In this document: positions 47,779-58,466 of the stretch, one piece after another
How the letters are laid out: the number at the start of each line of letters is the position of its first letter
How positions within the stretch are numbered: the stretch's first letter is position 1
Assembly: GCA_029891345.1 (NCBI GenBank)
Contig: CM056994.1
Coordinates: forward strand, 56,823,251 to 56,887,250
Source: Dryococelus australis
Lineage: Eukaryota > Arthropoda > Insecta > Phasmatodea > Phasmatidae
DNA length: 64,000 nucleotides
Direction of reading: 5' to 3'
Translations under genes and position numbers: made by a program
Notes under the pieces: generated by a model
Databases searched by the model: none
Told to the model about the DNA's origin: nothing
The model's input: the letters and a program-made list of their open reading frames with translations, nothing else

Positions 47779-48993
47779 ATGTTACATAGGAAAGAAGTAT
47801 AAATATATCTTGTAACACTGTTAAATCTTTTGCTATAATTTACACTGAATCAACCCATGTTATATTATGGGGGTTGGTATTGCAAAAACAAACTTTTTTT
47901 TATTAGTGCTGTTCTTAAGCTGACATAACTACTCTTCTTCGTTACCACAACCAATAAGCTATATGCTTTGTGCTCGGTGATCAGTGACATGGACTAGTCA
48001 TAACGTAGAGCAGTGACACGGCGTAGGTATCAGTTACTCCCAGGAAACGTCATTAGGCACTGAGTCTCGCAGTGTGCAAACCCGGTAAAACTGTGCAACA
48101 ATTACACAGTTGTCTAAATCGGCATGAAAAGGTTACATTGCTGTAGGTACGGACTCCTGATGTACTGATGCGCCGTTTATCAACCGATTGTTAACTGAAT
48201 CTCTATAAAGTAATGTTTCACTGAGTAATAATATAGATTTATAATGCACTGGTACGTGCTCACTCCTTCCATCGAGAGCGAACGAAGAGGACAGAAAGTC
48301 GTTATATGATAGCGGCGGCAGAGCGAGCGATGATGGCCGCGTATCAGTTACAAAAAGCAAGCCGACACTTTAATCTCCTCTGCGACGCAACGCTGCGGAT
48401 CCTGGTTGTATTTATTTCTCCGTTTATCTGAAGAATGTTCTGGATTACTGACCTCGTACTCTCAGCGCAACTCGGGGTACGTTGAACCTTCGATATGGTC
48501 AGGGCAACGCTATAAATATTGCGACAGGCTACCGGACCGGGAGATGAGTTGGAGTTGATGAGTGAATGAGTGGCTGAGTTCCGAGCGATAGAAGATCGAG
48601 CGGCGAGAGAAGCGACCAATGTAAGGGAAGTCAGCGACTGCGAGTATCAAGCAGTAAAGGATGAGGCTGTCAGGCTTGACTATTGGACTAGATGCTTGAG
48701 TGAAACACGTTATAAATTATGGCAACACATAGACTGAACACGTGTTAATGAGTTTGAGTTAATTGACTGTAACGAACAGAGACAATTAAGAAGAACGTTA
48801 ATTAGAATTGAAATAGACATTAAATATTGCGCTCACTGTTAAACAAAAAGATTAAAAGTAGAGGCAGATAATTTAATGCTGTAAATAATAGCGGAGTGAA
48901 TAAATTACAAATCAAATTTAGTTATTTTATTTTCTTATTAAGATCTCCATCCCTCACGAACTCAGATACGCCCCTCAGGGTTCAGCACGTAAC
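47779..48993 (+). mobile_element. Possible solo LTR
   Basis: The segment starts tgttacatagg and ends cacgtaaca, giving short inverted ends (TGTTAC/GTAACA). It contains a TATA-like ctataaatattgcg at about 48509, a GC-rich stretch after it, and an aataaa signal at about 48897. This order resembles an LTR retrotransposon long terminal repeat. No matching target duplication is visible, and no second copy is in the window, so the call is weak. Confidence 0.25.
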
Positions 48994-49304
48994 AGTACGA
49001 TGATGGGTACCAAGTTTATAAAATACGGTAGTTAAGTATTTTAAAGAGCATAATAAAGTTTACTCATAAATGACCGTCGTCTTACTCATATTTACTTTAT
49101 TGTAATTTTTTGCAGTATTTGTATTCATTTAAATCACTCGATAAACTGTATATATCGCACTTCGTGTGTTCATAGATTTTGCATACAATCGCGGAATCTA
49201 GCGATCTTTTGAGGCAGAAATATTCCAGCCGAAGTAGTGTTCGTGAAAAATTCGTCAGAGGAAATTGGAACACATCATAGCTGGTTTCGGTAGACACAGA
49301 ATTG

Positions 49305-49357
<53 letters not shown>

Positions 49358-49646
49358 CTTAAATGACAGTTCACAACTTGGCCTGTCTGACGTTAAGTTC
49401 TTTGGCTTTTCACTGCAGATTTTTCAAAGTCAACTGGATGCTTGTGGAATCCTTCATAATTCCCTTTTTATGCCTACTACGTAATGTTTCATCAAACGTA
49501 AAATTAAAAGATACCACTGACTAATGTCGTAGATTCACGTATCGAGTATGTGCCGCTATAAAATTGTTATAAATATACATTTTACTGCTAGTTTTTGCTG
49601 TAACGTTGATGAAGCTAAATGAAATAGATTTAGCCTATGTAGTGTT

Positions 49647-49699
<53 letters not shown>

Positions 49700-50378
49700 T
49701 GTGTGTGCGTGCGTGCGTGCGTGTGTTTGTGTGTGTGTGTTTATCTGCACGTGTGTTAAACGTCTGTTTATTTGTTGACAATATTTCGGAAAGTGTGATA
49801 AGTAATGTTTACGTTACTAAACGTATTCGTAACTACGAAATATTTTCTCTCAAAAGTTGATTCAAATGTTAACACATTACCTCGAATACACTCTACATCC
49901 TGTATACCTGCTTCACGAACGTTCAATGACGGTACGAGCTATTATTAAAAGAAACCACATCTACCATTGAAAACGCGTTGTTTCATTCTGACACTGCGTT
50001 ACCAAGAAACCAGTTCGTAAACAGACAAGCTAGAAAGGCACAGTCACGCGGCAATTCTTAAAACCTTGCGGCATAACTTTGGTGTTAATTTATATTACTA
50101 ACCGACGTAAGTGGAATAGTTTTATTTTTGTAGGGTTGGAAAAGGGGGGGGGGGGGGGTGATTACGAAGTAAGAAGTCCTGGGTTCGAGTAAGCATTTTT
50201 TAAAGCGTAAATTAAAATTTATTTTGCAGTGTAATATGATTTCCTCTTTGACTACAGGTCTGAGTATAAAGCATGGGATTTAATAACAACAGTAAAAAAA
50301 ATTTAACTCGCTAATTAGATAATATTTCGTAATCAACAAGCATAAATATATGTAATTGCGTGTAGGAACACACACAGG
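48994..50378. other. Unassigned AT-rich DNA with two TA microsatellites
   Basis: (TA)n at about 49311-49356, and (TA)n followed by (GT/GC)n at about 49652-49742. A 15-bp G tract lies near 50143-50158. No gene supported. Confidence 0.6.
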
Positions 50379-51054
50379 TATACAGGATGATACGAGACTC
50401 AATCAACATAATTCAGCAGCGTGTTATACAGATCATTGGAAACAAAAAATGTCATGTACACAATCACAATTTGGCTATGCAGCTCCATTTCAAAGTTACG
50501 GGGACTTAAATGCAATAAAAAAGAAAATTGAAATGACTGAATATCGCTGATGCAATTGACTACATTCATGTTATTAAGTCCCACACAAGCTGTTAAAAAT
50601 GTTCCCTATATGACCGTAAAGCCGGCCCTACACGATACGCGTTTCCGTAGCAGTTTTCATACTCATTTTCCCGCTAACGTTTCTGTTCCCGTGTAGGTTA
50701 CAATCCAGCCTCCTCCGGAGGGGTCTGGCTCCGGGTATAGCAGTTTCCGTACCCATGGGCATGTCCGAAACGGTAATAGAACGTGTTCTAAATATCTGCT
50801 ATACCCACGGAGCTACGACAGACAAGATGGCTGACACTCGAGTATTAACCTCAAAACGTATATGTCCGTATACGAGAAAATTACGGGTTCTGTACAACGT
50901 ATTTATGTACAAAGTGGAACTTAATGTACTCATAAATAACGGGAAACATTTTTATTTACCCCCACGGTCATAATAAACACAATTTAAAAAAATGTGTGTT
51001 AACTATGGATTTTTAGAGTGTATGTAACATTTTGCACGGCACACCTACAAAAAT

Positions 51055-51437
51055 GTGCGAGTAGCTCAGTGGTGGGTACTGCCCCCATAGTTCATGGGTA
51101 GGGTGGCCACATGTAGTCGAGGGGTCGTGGGTTGGCACCCCGGCCCCTCCGCGGCAGATTTTCAATTTGCTTGTCGCACTGGGAACTTGTCAGCAAGTCG
51201 GTCTCACTTGAGCGTTGTCAACGTCAAATGTCCCAACAATGTCAAATGAAGGAAACCGAAAAAATATATATATGTGGTTTCGTGCGTTGGTTCGCGCCAC
51301 ATAATTATAGGTTTTAGAGTTCAAATCTCCATGTAACGAAATCTTTTCAGTAATTTTATGTGATACATTATTGCTGTTTATAATTTAAGTTATTGCCTTA
51401 AAATGTTTATTTCTAGTATATCTTTGTCTAAAAGCAA
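51055..51437 (+). repeat. tRNA-like module, interrupted by a SINE at about 51080-51287
   Basis: gtagctcagtggtgggtac resembles a Pol III A-box. After the insertion, ttttagagttcaaatctcca resembles a B-box, then aaaatgtttatttctagtat. The inserted sequence has its own tRNA-like part (gtagggtggccac, gtgggttggcaccccggccc). The second, oppositely oriented module lies at 51492-51690 and is uninterrupted. Confidence 0.55.
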
Positions 51438-51491
51438 TAATACAAACCAAAGCTAAATAAAAAAAATACAGGCAGCCGATTTCGCTGTGCA

Positions 51492-51690
51492 GTTATTAGC
51501 ATATTATTGCTTTTATACAAAGAAATTCTCGAAATAAACGTTTTCTGACAGTAATGTAACCTATAAACGACAATAAACTATTTCATAAAATAATTAAAAA
51601 TTTCGTTACGTGACGGAGATTTGAACTCTAAAATTTTTTTGGTACTAACCCATGCACTAACCCACTCTGCTACAAACACAATTTACAAAT
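51492..51690 (-). repeat. Inverted tRNA-like module
   Basis: The minus strand reads gtagcagagtgggttagtgc (A-box-like) and tagagttcaaatctccgtca (B-box-like), then aaaacgtttatttcgagaat. It mirrors 51290-51437, giving a ~130-150 bp inverted repeat with a ~60 bp spacer. It is absent from the related copy at 12478-13145, so it was added later, by insertion or inverted duplication. Confidence 0.65.
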
Positions 51691-52344
51691 GGAATGTGTA
51701 AACGGTAGTTTTAATATACGTGGCAGGAGTGATAACCCCCAACACACAAAATCTTTATTATTAGTATTGTGATATTTTCCCCTTCTTTTAGTCTCCTAAC
51801 CGTATAAGCTTGTTTAATTACGGAAAGCACAAGATTGATTACTATGCTTGTTAAAGATAAATATTGGAATATTTTAATAATGTTTTAATTAGCCGCGTAA
51901 ACGTCCGTTGTACATAAATGTGAATACAGTACCTTGTTTTTTATACATAAGCAGTGCACGTTACTAACAATATTTTCCATATATTAATAGTCTAGTACAT
52001 GTACTCAGAAACTTAAATAAATACAGTCTTCAGGGGGGAAAATAGTCTTCGTACTTTTTTGATGTACCACAAAGCTCTAACATATAATATTTGATTGCAT
52101 TTGTAGCCCTGCCAACTGCGGAATGTCTGCCATTTGCGAGTAGTTTTTGCCTGACATTTACAATTTTCTGTTAGCACTTTTGGTAACGCGTGGGTATGAA
52201 CTGATGTATTCTTTCTTCTCTTCTGCTATTGAAACTTCTAAGCCTTCCGTTATGTCCATGGGTATAACAGAAGGTAGCAGAAATTGGGTATCGTGTAGGG
52301 ACGGCTGAAGCAGACACTGCAAGTGTGGCTGGCATGGCCAGTCT

Positions 52345-52719
52345 TTGTTAGAGTGTCGAGGCGAGTGGTTGTGCTACAATTCCAGAAATGTGTACACATG
52401 CAGTGTACGCAGACATGGTTTTGTATACGGATACTGTGATACAGCAGCTGAGTATCCGCGCAGGTGGATTGGAAGAGGTTTGTCAATCCCATGGCCTGCG
52501 CGCTCTCCAGACCTCTCCCTGTTTGACTTTTTTTTCTGGGGCTGCTTAAAGAGTAGGGTTTACAGCGGACGGCGATCAGACACTCGAGACCAGTTGCTAC
52601 AGATGATAACTGACACCACTAATCATCTCAGAAATGGATTTGCAGGCATGCAGTGGCAGCATGCCATGCCACTAGCCTGTTTACGGTCAGATGTCACGCA
52701 TTTCGAAGAGCTCATGTGA
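52345..52719 (+). pseudogene. Mariner-like transposase, C-terminal remnant
   Basis: Frame open for 124 codons. Around 52490-52570 it encodes WPARSPDLSLFDFFFWGCLK, the highly recognisable SPDL-P-DFFLWG-LK block that contains the second catalytic Asp region of insect Tc1/mariner-type DDE transposases, followed by TRDQLLQMITDTTNHLRNGF. The N-terminal DNA-binding half was lost at the nested insertion or deletion. It is not functional. Confidence 0.75.
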
Positions 52720-52911
52720 GACATTCAACATGCATGCAGTCAGTTACATTAAAGACATTCAGTAATTCCAATTTGTGTTTTTGTTGCATTTACGTCCCTG
52801 TAGCTCTGGAAGGAAGCCGCATAGCCTACTTGGCATTTTTTATTGCCAATGATCTGTATAACACGCTGCCGAAGTATGTCGGTTGAGTTGCGGAACGTCC
52901 TGTGTATGAAC

Positions 52912-52960
52912 ACACACACACACATATATATATAATTTATTTATATATACATACACACAC
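52912..52960. repeat. (CA)n(TA)n microsatellite between two elements
   Basis: CA then TA dinucleotides that separate the two mariner-like elements. Confidence 0.9.
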
Positions 52961-53992
52961 AGGGTGAGGCGCCTAAGGCATGCCACCTGAATAACACTGC
53001 CTTTTTAAGTGATAGAAGAAAACATTTCATACAAAAGTGGCTTGAGTCCAAGGCGCTAATAACACGAGAGCGATAATTTCTCCTTTCGTGGAAGGGTAAA
53101 AAAGACACAAAGGTCAACTTCGTTACTTTAAATGGAATGATAATTTTTATTAACGCCCCTCGACAGTGCGTTTGAAGATGTAATAAATACGATGTAATTT
53201 GCCGTTCATCCAAATTCGCTGAAGGTCAATGACGAAACAAACTGCGCTGCCGCACGGACATAAGGCACTCCATGCGGTACCAACACGACGGATGACTCGT
53301 TCATTCTGCACAATGGATTACAACGGTTGTTAGCGGTACTTTCGGTGGTCGTTGGATCGATCGGTCTGGTAACACGAAATGGTCTACATGTTGCCCAGAC
53401 TTAACGCCTATGGACTTTTTGCTATGGGTAACATTAAAGCAACAGGTCTAAAAAGACCCAACGATGATTCCCGAAGACATGAAACGTCGTATAACACAAG
53501 CTTGTTGTGTGTTAAGTCCAGATGAAATTCGACGTGCAGTATTGTCGGCTCAGAATCGCTTTACAGCATGTATCAGTGTACAAGGTCACCAATGTGAACA
53601 CCTGATATCAATAATAAAATAACAAAGGAAGAGTAGCCCGAGGCTGGCGTTAGTTTAAACAAACGCCAGCTACAGGACGGATACAATCGCTACGGGACAG
53701 CGTCACGTCGGCCCATTGTTCCGTGTGGCGGCGCAGTTTGCTTCGTCATTGACCTTCAGCGATCTTGACTGTACGGCAAATGTCATCGTATTTACCACAT
53801 CTTAATACGTACCTTCGAAGGGTGTTTATAGAAATTATCATTCCATTTAAAGTTACGAGGTTGACCCGTGTGTCTTCTTTACCCTTCCACGTACGGGGAA
53901 ATAATCACTATCAATTTATTTGCGCCTTGGACCCAAACAACTTTTAAGTGAAACATTTCCTTCTACCAGGTGGCCTGCCTTAGGGGCCTGTA
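52960..53992. mobile_element. Second mariner-like element, ~290 bp TIRs
   Basis: The left end (gcgcctaaggcatgccacct) and right end, reversed (cccctaaggcaggccacctg), extend as inverted copies for nearly 300 bp, up to the shared tgaaggtcaatgacgaaaca near 53220-53240 and its complement near 53740-53758. The centre carries a decayed transposase. Length is ~1.03 kb. It differs in sequence from the 50379 element but has the same architecture. Confidence 0.85.
53345..53625 (+). pseudogene. Mariner-like transposase remnant
   Basis: One frame reads CCPDLTPMDFLLWVTLKQQV, a stop, then DPTMIPEDMKRRITQACCVL, SPDEIRRAVLSAQNRF and GHQCEHL. The SPDLTP-DFFLWG block and the C-terminal G-H-EHL end are typical of arthropod mariner-like transposases. 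An internal stop and the missing N-terminal half make it a pseudogene. Confidence 0.75.
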
Positions 53993-54570
53993 TATATATA
54001 TATATGTGTATATATCGAAATACTGCAACTTCGCAGAAGGTCATCATGTACTCCACAAAGAATTGCCGCAATTACCGCAAATAATGTCACGTGTGCGTGC
54101 CACTTATTCTACACGTAAAACTTCACTGTCCAAAATTTTTGTACTTTATTGCGTACACGAGTAAGTACTTAATGCACGATGGAATTTTACTGTCACGGAA
54201 TTATTTGGAAAACTACGATCCCAACTACACAATTTTTACCAGCGTATTTTAGGCGGGAAATGATAAAAACGTAGTTATTATGTTGTCATTTTGGAGTAAA
54301 AAAAAAAATTACCTCGCGGAAGATCTAAGGTTGTTATTGCAGTTTCACGTATCGCAGGCATCAGATATGATTTTTCGCTCTCCACTAAGGCAAGTTTCCA
54401 AGTGGAAATACTCTTCATTTTCGAAGCGGTAGTGGCAGCTAAGCTCCGCAAGTATCAGGGGAATCAGAATGCAGAATGAGGCGGGGGCGAAGAAGGCATT
54501 TGAACCCCCTTCCCTTCAGACTCGCTAAGGGCAGCCACAAGCAAACAACGTAGATGAAAATTCATGTATG

Positions 54571-54609
<39 letters not shown>

Positions 54610-54990
54610 CTATTTACTTACTATTGTCCATTCGCGGTCACTTACAACTTTACTGAAGCCCTGCCAATGTTCTACTTCCAGGATATTCCTTCGCCGCATG
54701 CTAACAATGTTTCACCGAGTCTACAGAATTACACCAAAGGAACAACGCACCGCGATCGTGCGCATACACTGTAACAACATTCTGCATGAGAACTATTTCA
54801 TACTAGGCATTGCCAACACGCTTATTCTCTCTCTCTGTTTTTATTGATATTATTTATAAATGAAATATTATAATTTGCAGATAAAAAACGTCATGCATGA
54901 ATGAGGTGATTTTTCAAAGGCTTGATTCAAAAAGTGTGAACAAACCGCGAATAGACTCTACACATGTATATCAGTAATCATACGAATTAT
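53993..54990. other. Unassigned; (TA)n at 53989-54004 and 54575-54605
   Basis: AT-rich DNA with two short TA repeats and no gene supported. Confidence 0.5.
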
Positions 54991-55403
54991 AGGCTGTTCA
55001 CGGTAAAATGAGCACTTCTGAAAGCACTGCTTAAGATCTACTTGTAAACCCGCCGTGTATTCCTCCACCTTATGCAAAATTAATTATGCCATGGGACTCA
55101 TCACTTTATTCATGCGAAAGTCAAATGAAACTGTGAAATTAATAGGAAAGTAAACATTTTATAAATCAGCTAATTTTTACACACTGATGCATAAAAAAAA
55201 AACAGAAAGCGAAATAAATAATTTGAATTATCACAAATGGTTACCTAACGCTTTTTATTCAATGTTAAACTATGTAACTACATTCCACCCATCGTTACCA
55301 ACTTTACCGGGCGAATGCCACTCAGTGCGCCCGTTGAAGTATATGAGGCACGGGCAGTGTTTTTTTTTTTGCTTGATTTCAAAAGTGCTCACTTTATCGT
55401 GAA
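54990..55403 (+). mobile_element. MITE family A, full length
   Basis: taggctgttcacggtaaaat at the left, aaagtgctcactttatcgtg at the right (last bases decayed to aaaatt). Interior blocks are complete, including acaaatggttacctaacgct and cactcagtgcgcccgttgaa. Confidence 0.9.
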
Positions 55404-55879
55404 AATTTTGAAGTATCAAGTACGCCAGATTCTCTACATGATCGTGCAATGTTCCCCCTCCCCACCAGCGGACCAAAAGTGGTTCCGACAACCCTGTGAG
55501 TCTGCGATGAAAAATACGTCGGGGGCTCTGCTTGCCGATTATCTCAGCAACCGCCGACGCTATCGTTCGCACTTCCCCAGTGCTCATAGTGTTTGTTTAA
55601 AGACGGAGTCAAGTAGAGAATCATGCGAAATTTCCACCGGGCCCAAAGAAAATTAGAGAACTTCCGAGCAGTGTCCGCGGTCATGAAGCACTCGATTAGA
55701 TCAGAGCAGAATCACAGAGTTCTGTTGTACTGTATGCTGCTTTCACGTCGCGTGGTGATGTGCGTGTGAATTTCATTGGCGACAAGTCTTTCAAAGATCA
55801 TGCAGAGGGCTTCACGCTTCTGATGGTGCCGCGACTCGCTAAGGCAACAGTCATCTCACGTGGCGTGGAGGAAGGATCG
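55404..55879. other. Unassigned
   Basis: Moderate GC, short frames on both strands, no recognisable product. Confidence 0.4.
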
Positions 55880-56125
55880 GTCATGGTTCAAGCCCGACCT
55901 CGGGTAAGATAGGTCTCGTCGACAGTGAGGTAGGTCATTGTAGGACGGGGAAGGAATCGACCTTGGCGTGTATCGTGTCGGACGGTACCACTGGCCGGCG
56001 AACTTTCTCGGGGATCTCCCGCCCCTCCCCCCCGCCCTCTCATTCCGGCGCCGCTACATACTCACCTCGCTTCACCCTCATCGGCTCTCAGGACCTCGAT
56101 TTTAAGAGCTGTCCAAATCTCTTCA
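55880..56125 (+). mobile_element. tRNA-derived SINE, family 1, head decayed
   Basis: The body is clear from about 55962: gtgtcggacggtaccactgg, ctttctcggggatctcccgc, cattccggcgccgctacata, ctcacctcgcttcaccctca and aggacctcgattttaagagc. The tRNA-like head upstream is much altered. A separate B-box-like ggttcaagcccgacctcggg sits at 55884. Confidence 0.75.
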
Positions 56126-56219
56126 CTCACCCCGAATGTGAGTCGGATGGTTTACCAATGTTTCACTTCGTTCGATTAGCTTCCGGTAAAAATTTAGTTT
56201 CTGAGCATCGAACAGCGAT

Positions 56220-56460
56220 ATAGGCTGTTCACGGTAAAGTGAGCACTTTTTAAGGCCCTTTCGACAGTTATTAACGACTAATAAATCGATTTTATTGCAG
56301 CTCCAGACGTTAACTTTTGTTAGTGGTGAAATGTATACACCGTGTTTGTTAGTCTGATGGCAATATTTATGGTAAAAAATGACAGGAAGACAAAAATCTA
56401 ACGAAAAGAACAAATCAGCAGGGCCTTAAAAAGTACTCACTTTACCGTGAACAGCCTATA
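56220..56460. mobile_element. MITE family B
   Basis: taggctgttcacggtaaagt at the left and tactcactttaccgtgaaca plus gcctata at the right. The terminal ~35 bp are near perfect. The interior has cagctccagacgttaacttt and gtggtgaaatgtatacaccg. Confidence 0.92.
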
Positions 56461-56569
56461 TAATATGGAAGTTTCCGGCTTCACATTCCTTTCAGTGCGT
56501 AAACATACGACGCAGATTTACCTCTAATTCTGAGTCGTCACAGAGGATTCGCGCGATAGTGCAGTTGCG

Positions 56570-56758
56570 AATGGAAGCACCGCGGCTACAGGGTCAGGGT
56601 CAGGGGGAAATGAAGCAGCAATGGAATGCAGGGACACAGAAAGGGGGGAGATGAGACCGCCCCGAGTAAAATCACCTGCCAACGACAACACAAAGTCGCA
56701 CACGTGCAGGAACCCGGATTGGCACCACCCGGGGGTCGAGCCCGGGTCGGCATGGTAA
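56570..56758 (-). mobile_element. tRNA-derived SINE, another family
   Basis: Minus strand: ccgacccgggctcgaccccc (B-box-like GGGCTCGACCCCC) near 56750-56720, then a body with gtgattttactcggggcggt and tgcattccattgctgcttca, ending in the simple ccctgaccctgaccctg. The A-box side is incomplete. It lies between two family B MITEs. Confidence 0.5.
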
Positions 56759-56999
56759 GTAGGCTATTCACGGTAAAGTGAGCACTTTTTAAGGCCCATC
56801 AAAAACTTTCCCTTCATCCTATTTCCATCTTCCTGTTGCTTTCTAATATAAACATTGCTTTGTGACGAATAAACACAGTGTATATATTTCTCCACCCTCA
56901 AAATTTAATGCCTGATGCTGCAATAAGATATATTTATTAGAGGTTGATGCCTGTTGGGAGGGCCTTAAAAACTGCTCACTTTACCGTGAACAGCCTGTA
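56759..56999. mobile_element. MITE family B
   Basis: aggctattcacggtaaagtg at the left, ctgctcactttaccgtgaac at the right. Interior taaacacagtgtatatattt and caataagatatatttattag are closest to the 19987 copy. Confidence 0.92.
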
Positions 57000-57049
57000 T
57001 CGCGAGTTGCATAATTGCTACACACCTCCGTCTTGCCACGCTGGGAAGG

Positions 57050-57293
57050 GTCTTGGGCGGCTCTTAACATCGAGGTCTTGAGAGCCGATGTGGGTGAAGC
57101 GAGGCGAGTATGGAGCAGCGCCGGAAGCAAGGGAGGATGGAAACGGGAGATCCCCGAGAAAACCCGCTAACCAGTGGTACCATCCGGCACGATTCTCACA
57201 CGCGAAAATCCGGGGGCGACCCCGCCGGCGATCGAACCCGGTTCGCCTGCGTGAGAAGGGTCGCGGCATAGCTACGTGCTCCCCTCCTCCGTA
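57050..57293 (-). mobile_element. tRNA-derived SINE, family 1
   Basis: Minus strand: ggagcacgtagctatgccgc, gaaccgggttcgatcgccgg (B-box), gtgccggatggtaccactgg, gggttttctcggggatctcc, ttccggcgctgctccatact and gacctcgatgttaagagccg. A nearly complete copy. Confidence 0.9.
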
Positions 57294-57299
57294 CTTTTT

Positions 57300-57618
57300 T
57301 TTTCACGGTAAATTGCACACTTTTGAAAGCCCTGCATAGGAACTAATGGTGTACCCTTTCGCCTTATATAGGTACAATTAACATTGCCGTGGGCCCGATC
57401 ACGTTATAAATGCGTCAATCAACAAGTAAACTCTGAAATAAAATAAAATAAACTTATTTTACGCTTGTATGTATTTGAAAAACAGAAAGCAAAATAAATA
57501 ATTCAAGGTTAAGACATAGAACTACTTTCCCTTCGTCGTTACTAACTTACCGGGCGGATCCCATGTGCAGGTAAGGCAGTGAAATTTTCAAAGGTTGATT
57601 TCAGGAATGCTCAAGTAA
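57300..57618 (+). mobile_element. MITE family A, internally deleted
   Basis: Starts at ttcacggtaaattgcacact and ends near tcaggaatgctcaag. It lacks part of the centre and both outermost terminal bases. Confidence 0.75.
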
Positions 57619-58027
57619 AGGCTGTTGACGTTACAGTGAGCACTTTCAAAATCAGCACTTGAAAAATGTCACTATCCCGACCTGCATGCATTTTTAACGG
57701 GTGCACGTAGTGGAATGCGCCCAGTAAAGTTGGTAACGTCGGAGAGAAAGTAGTTCCATATCTCAACTGTGGATTACAAGTGTTCGGTAAACATTTGTCA
57801 ATACTACTATGATTAATTTTCTTTCCGATTTTATAATGCATAGAATTGTATGGATTGGAAAATGGTAAAAATATTCACTTTTTTACTAACTTTACAGACG
57901 CATGAATAAAGTTATCAGGCCCCGCGCAATGATGATTTTACATAAGGCGGTAGGATATACAATGTGCTTACAAGTATATTTTATGCAGGGCTTTCAAAAG
58001 TGATAATTTTATCGTGAACAGCCTATA
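57619..58027 (-). mobile_element. MITE family A, full length
   Basis: aggctgttgacgttacagtg at the left, ttttatcgtgaacagcctat at the right. Opposite to, and directly abutting, the preceding copy. A further cccgtgaacagcatgta scrap follows at 58028. Confidence 0.88.
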
Positions 58028-58309
58028 CCCGTGAACAGCATGTACTCGAGTGGCGTTTCGCCTGCCCTCCCTCACTCCCCCCAGCAGCAAAACCTCCTGC
58101 GCGCCGCGAATTAATAATAAACAAGTTGGCGGGCGCTTGGCCGGCAGCTGTTTAGCTCCCGCGCTACGTCACACAACACATATGCGTGTGTTATTATTAT
58201 TTTTTTTTTTGTTGGTTGGCGTGGCCGGGCGCCCAGGGAACTCTGGCTCTTTCACACGCCGCCAATACTCACAGCGCCGTGCTAATTCTCTTGCGTCTTT
58301 CTCCTCAAC

Positions 58310-58310
<1 letters not shown>

Positions 58311-58381
<71 letters not shown>

Positions 58382-58396
58382 CCCCTCTCTCCCCTA
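58311..58396. repeat. (CT)n microsatellite
   Basis: About 80 bp of CT followed by a C-rich tail. It generates a spurious Ser/Leu-rich frame. Confidence 0.97.
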
Positions 58397-58466
58397 CTGG
58401 ATGTTGGCGCTGGTGTCTACTCTGGAGCCCGGCGTTCTCTATACAATCCCGCAATCCCGTACCTAA

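Larger units (their letters stand above)
50620..52306. mobile_element. 1.69 kb non-autonomous TIR element nested in the mariner-like copy
   Basis: Ends are agccggccctacacgatac and, reversed, agccgtccctacacgatac: 18 of 19 bases match, with looser similarity further in. A partial collinear relative is at 12478-13145. It has no transposase frame. Its interior includes two oppositely oriented tRNA-like modules and another SINE. The superfamily (hAT or PIF type) cannot be fixed because no convincing target duplication is visible. Confidence 0.8.
50379..52906. mobile_element. Mariner-like element with ~130 bp TIRs, split by a nested insertion
   Basis: The left end 50379-50516 (tacaggatgatacgag, gcagcgtgttatacagatca, ctccatttcaaagttacggg) and right end 52775-52906 are inverted copies over about 130 bp, both containing agcgtgttatacagatcatt in their own orientation. 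Between them, the 1,687 bp element at 50620-52306 is inserted. Without it the element would be ~840 bp, retaining only the 3' part of a transposase gene. It is therefore a deletion derivative of an autonomous element. Confidence 0.85.
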
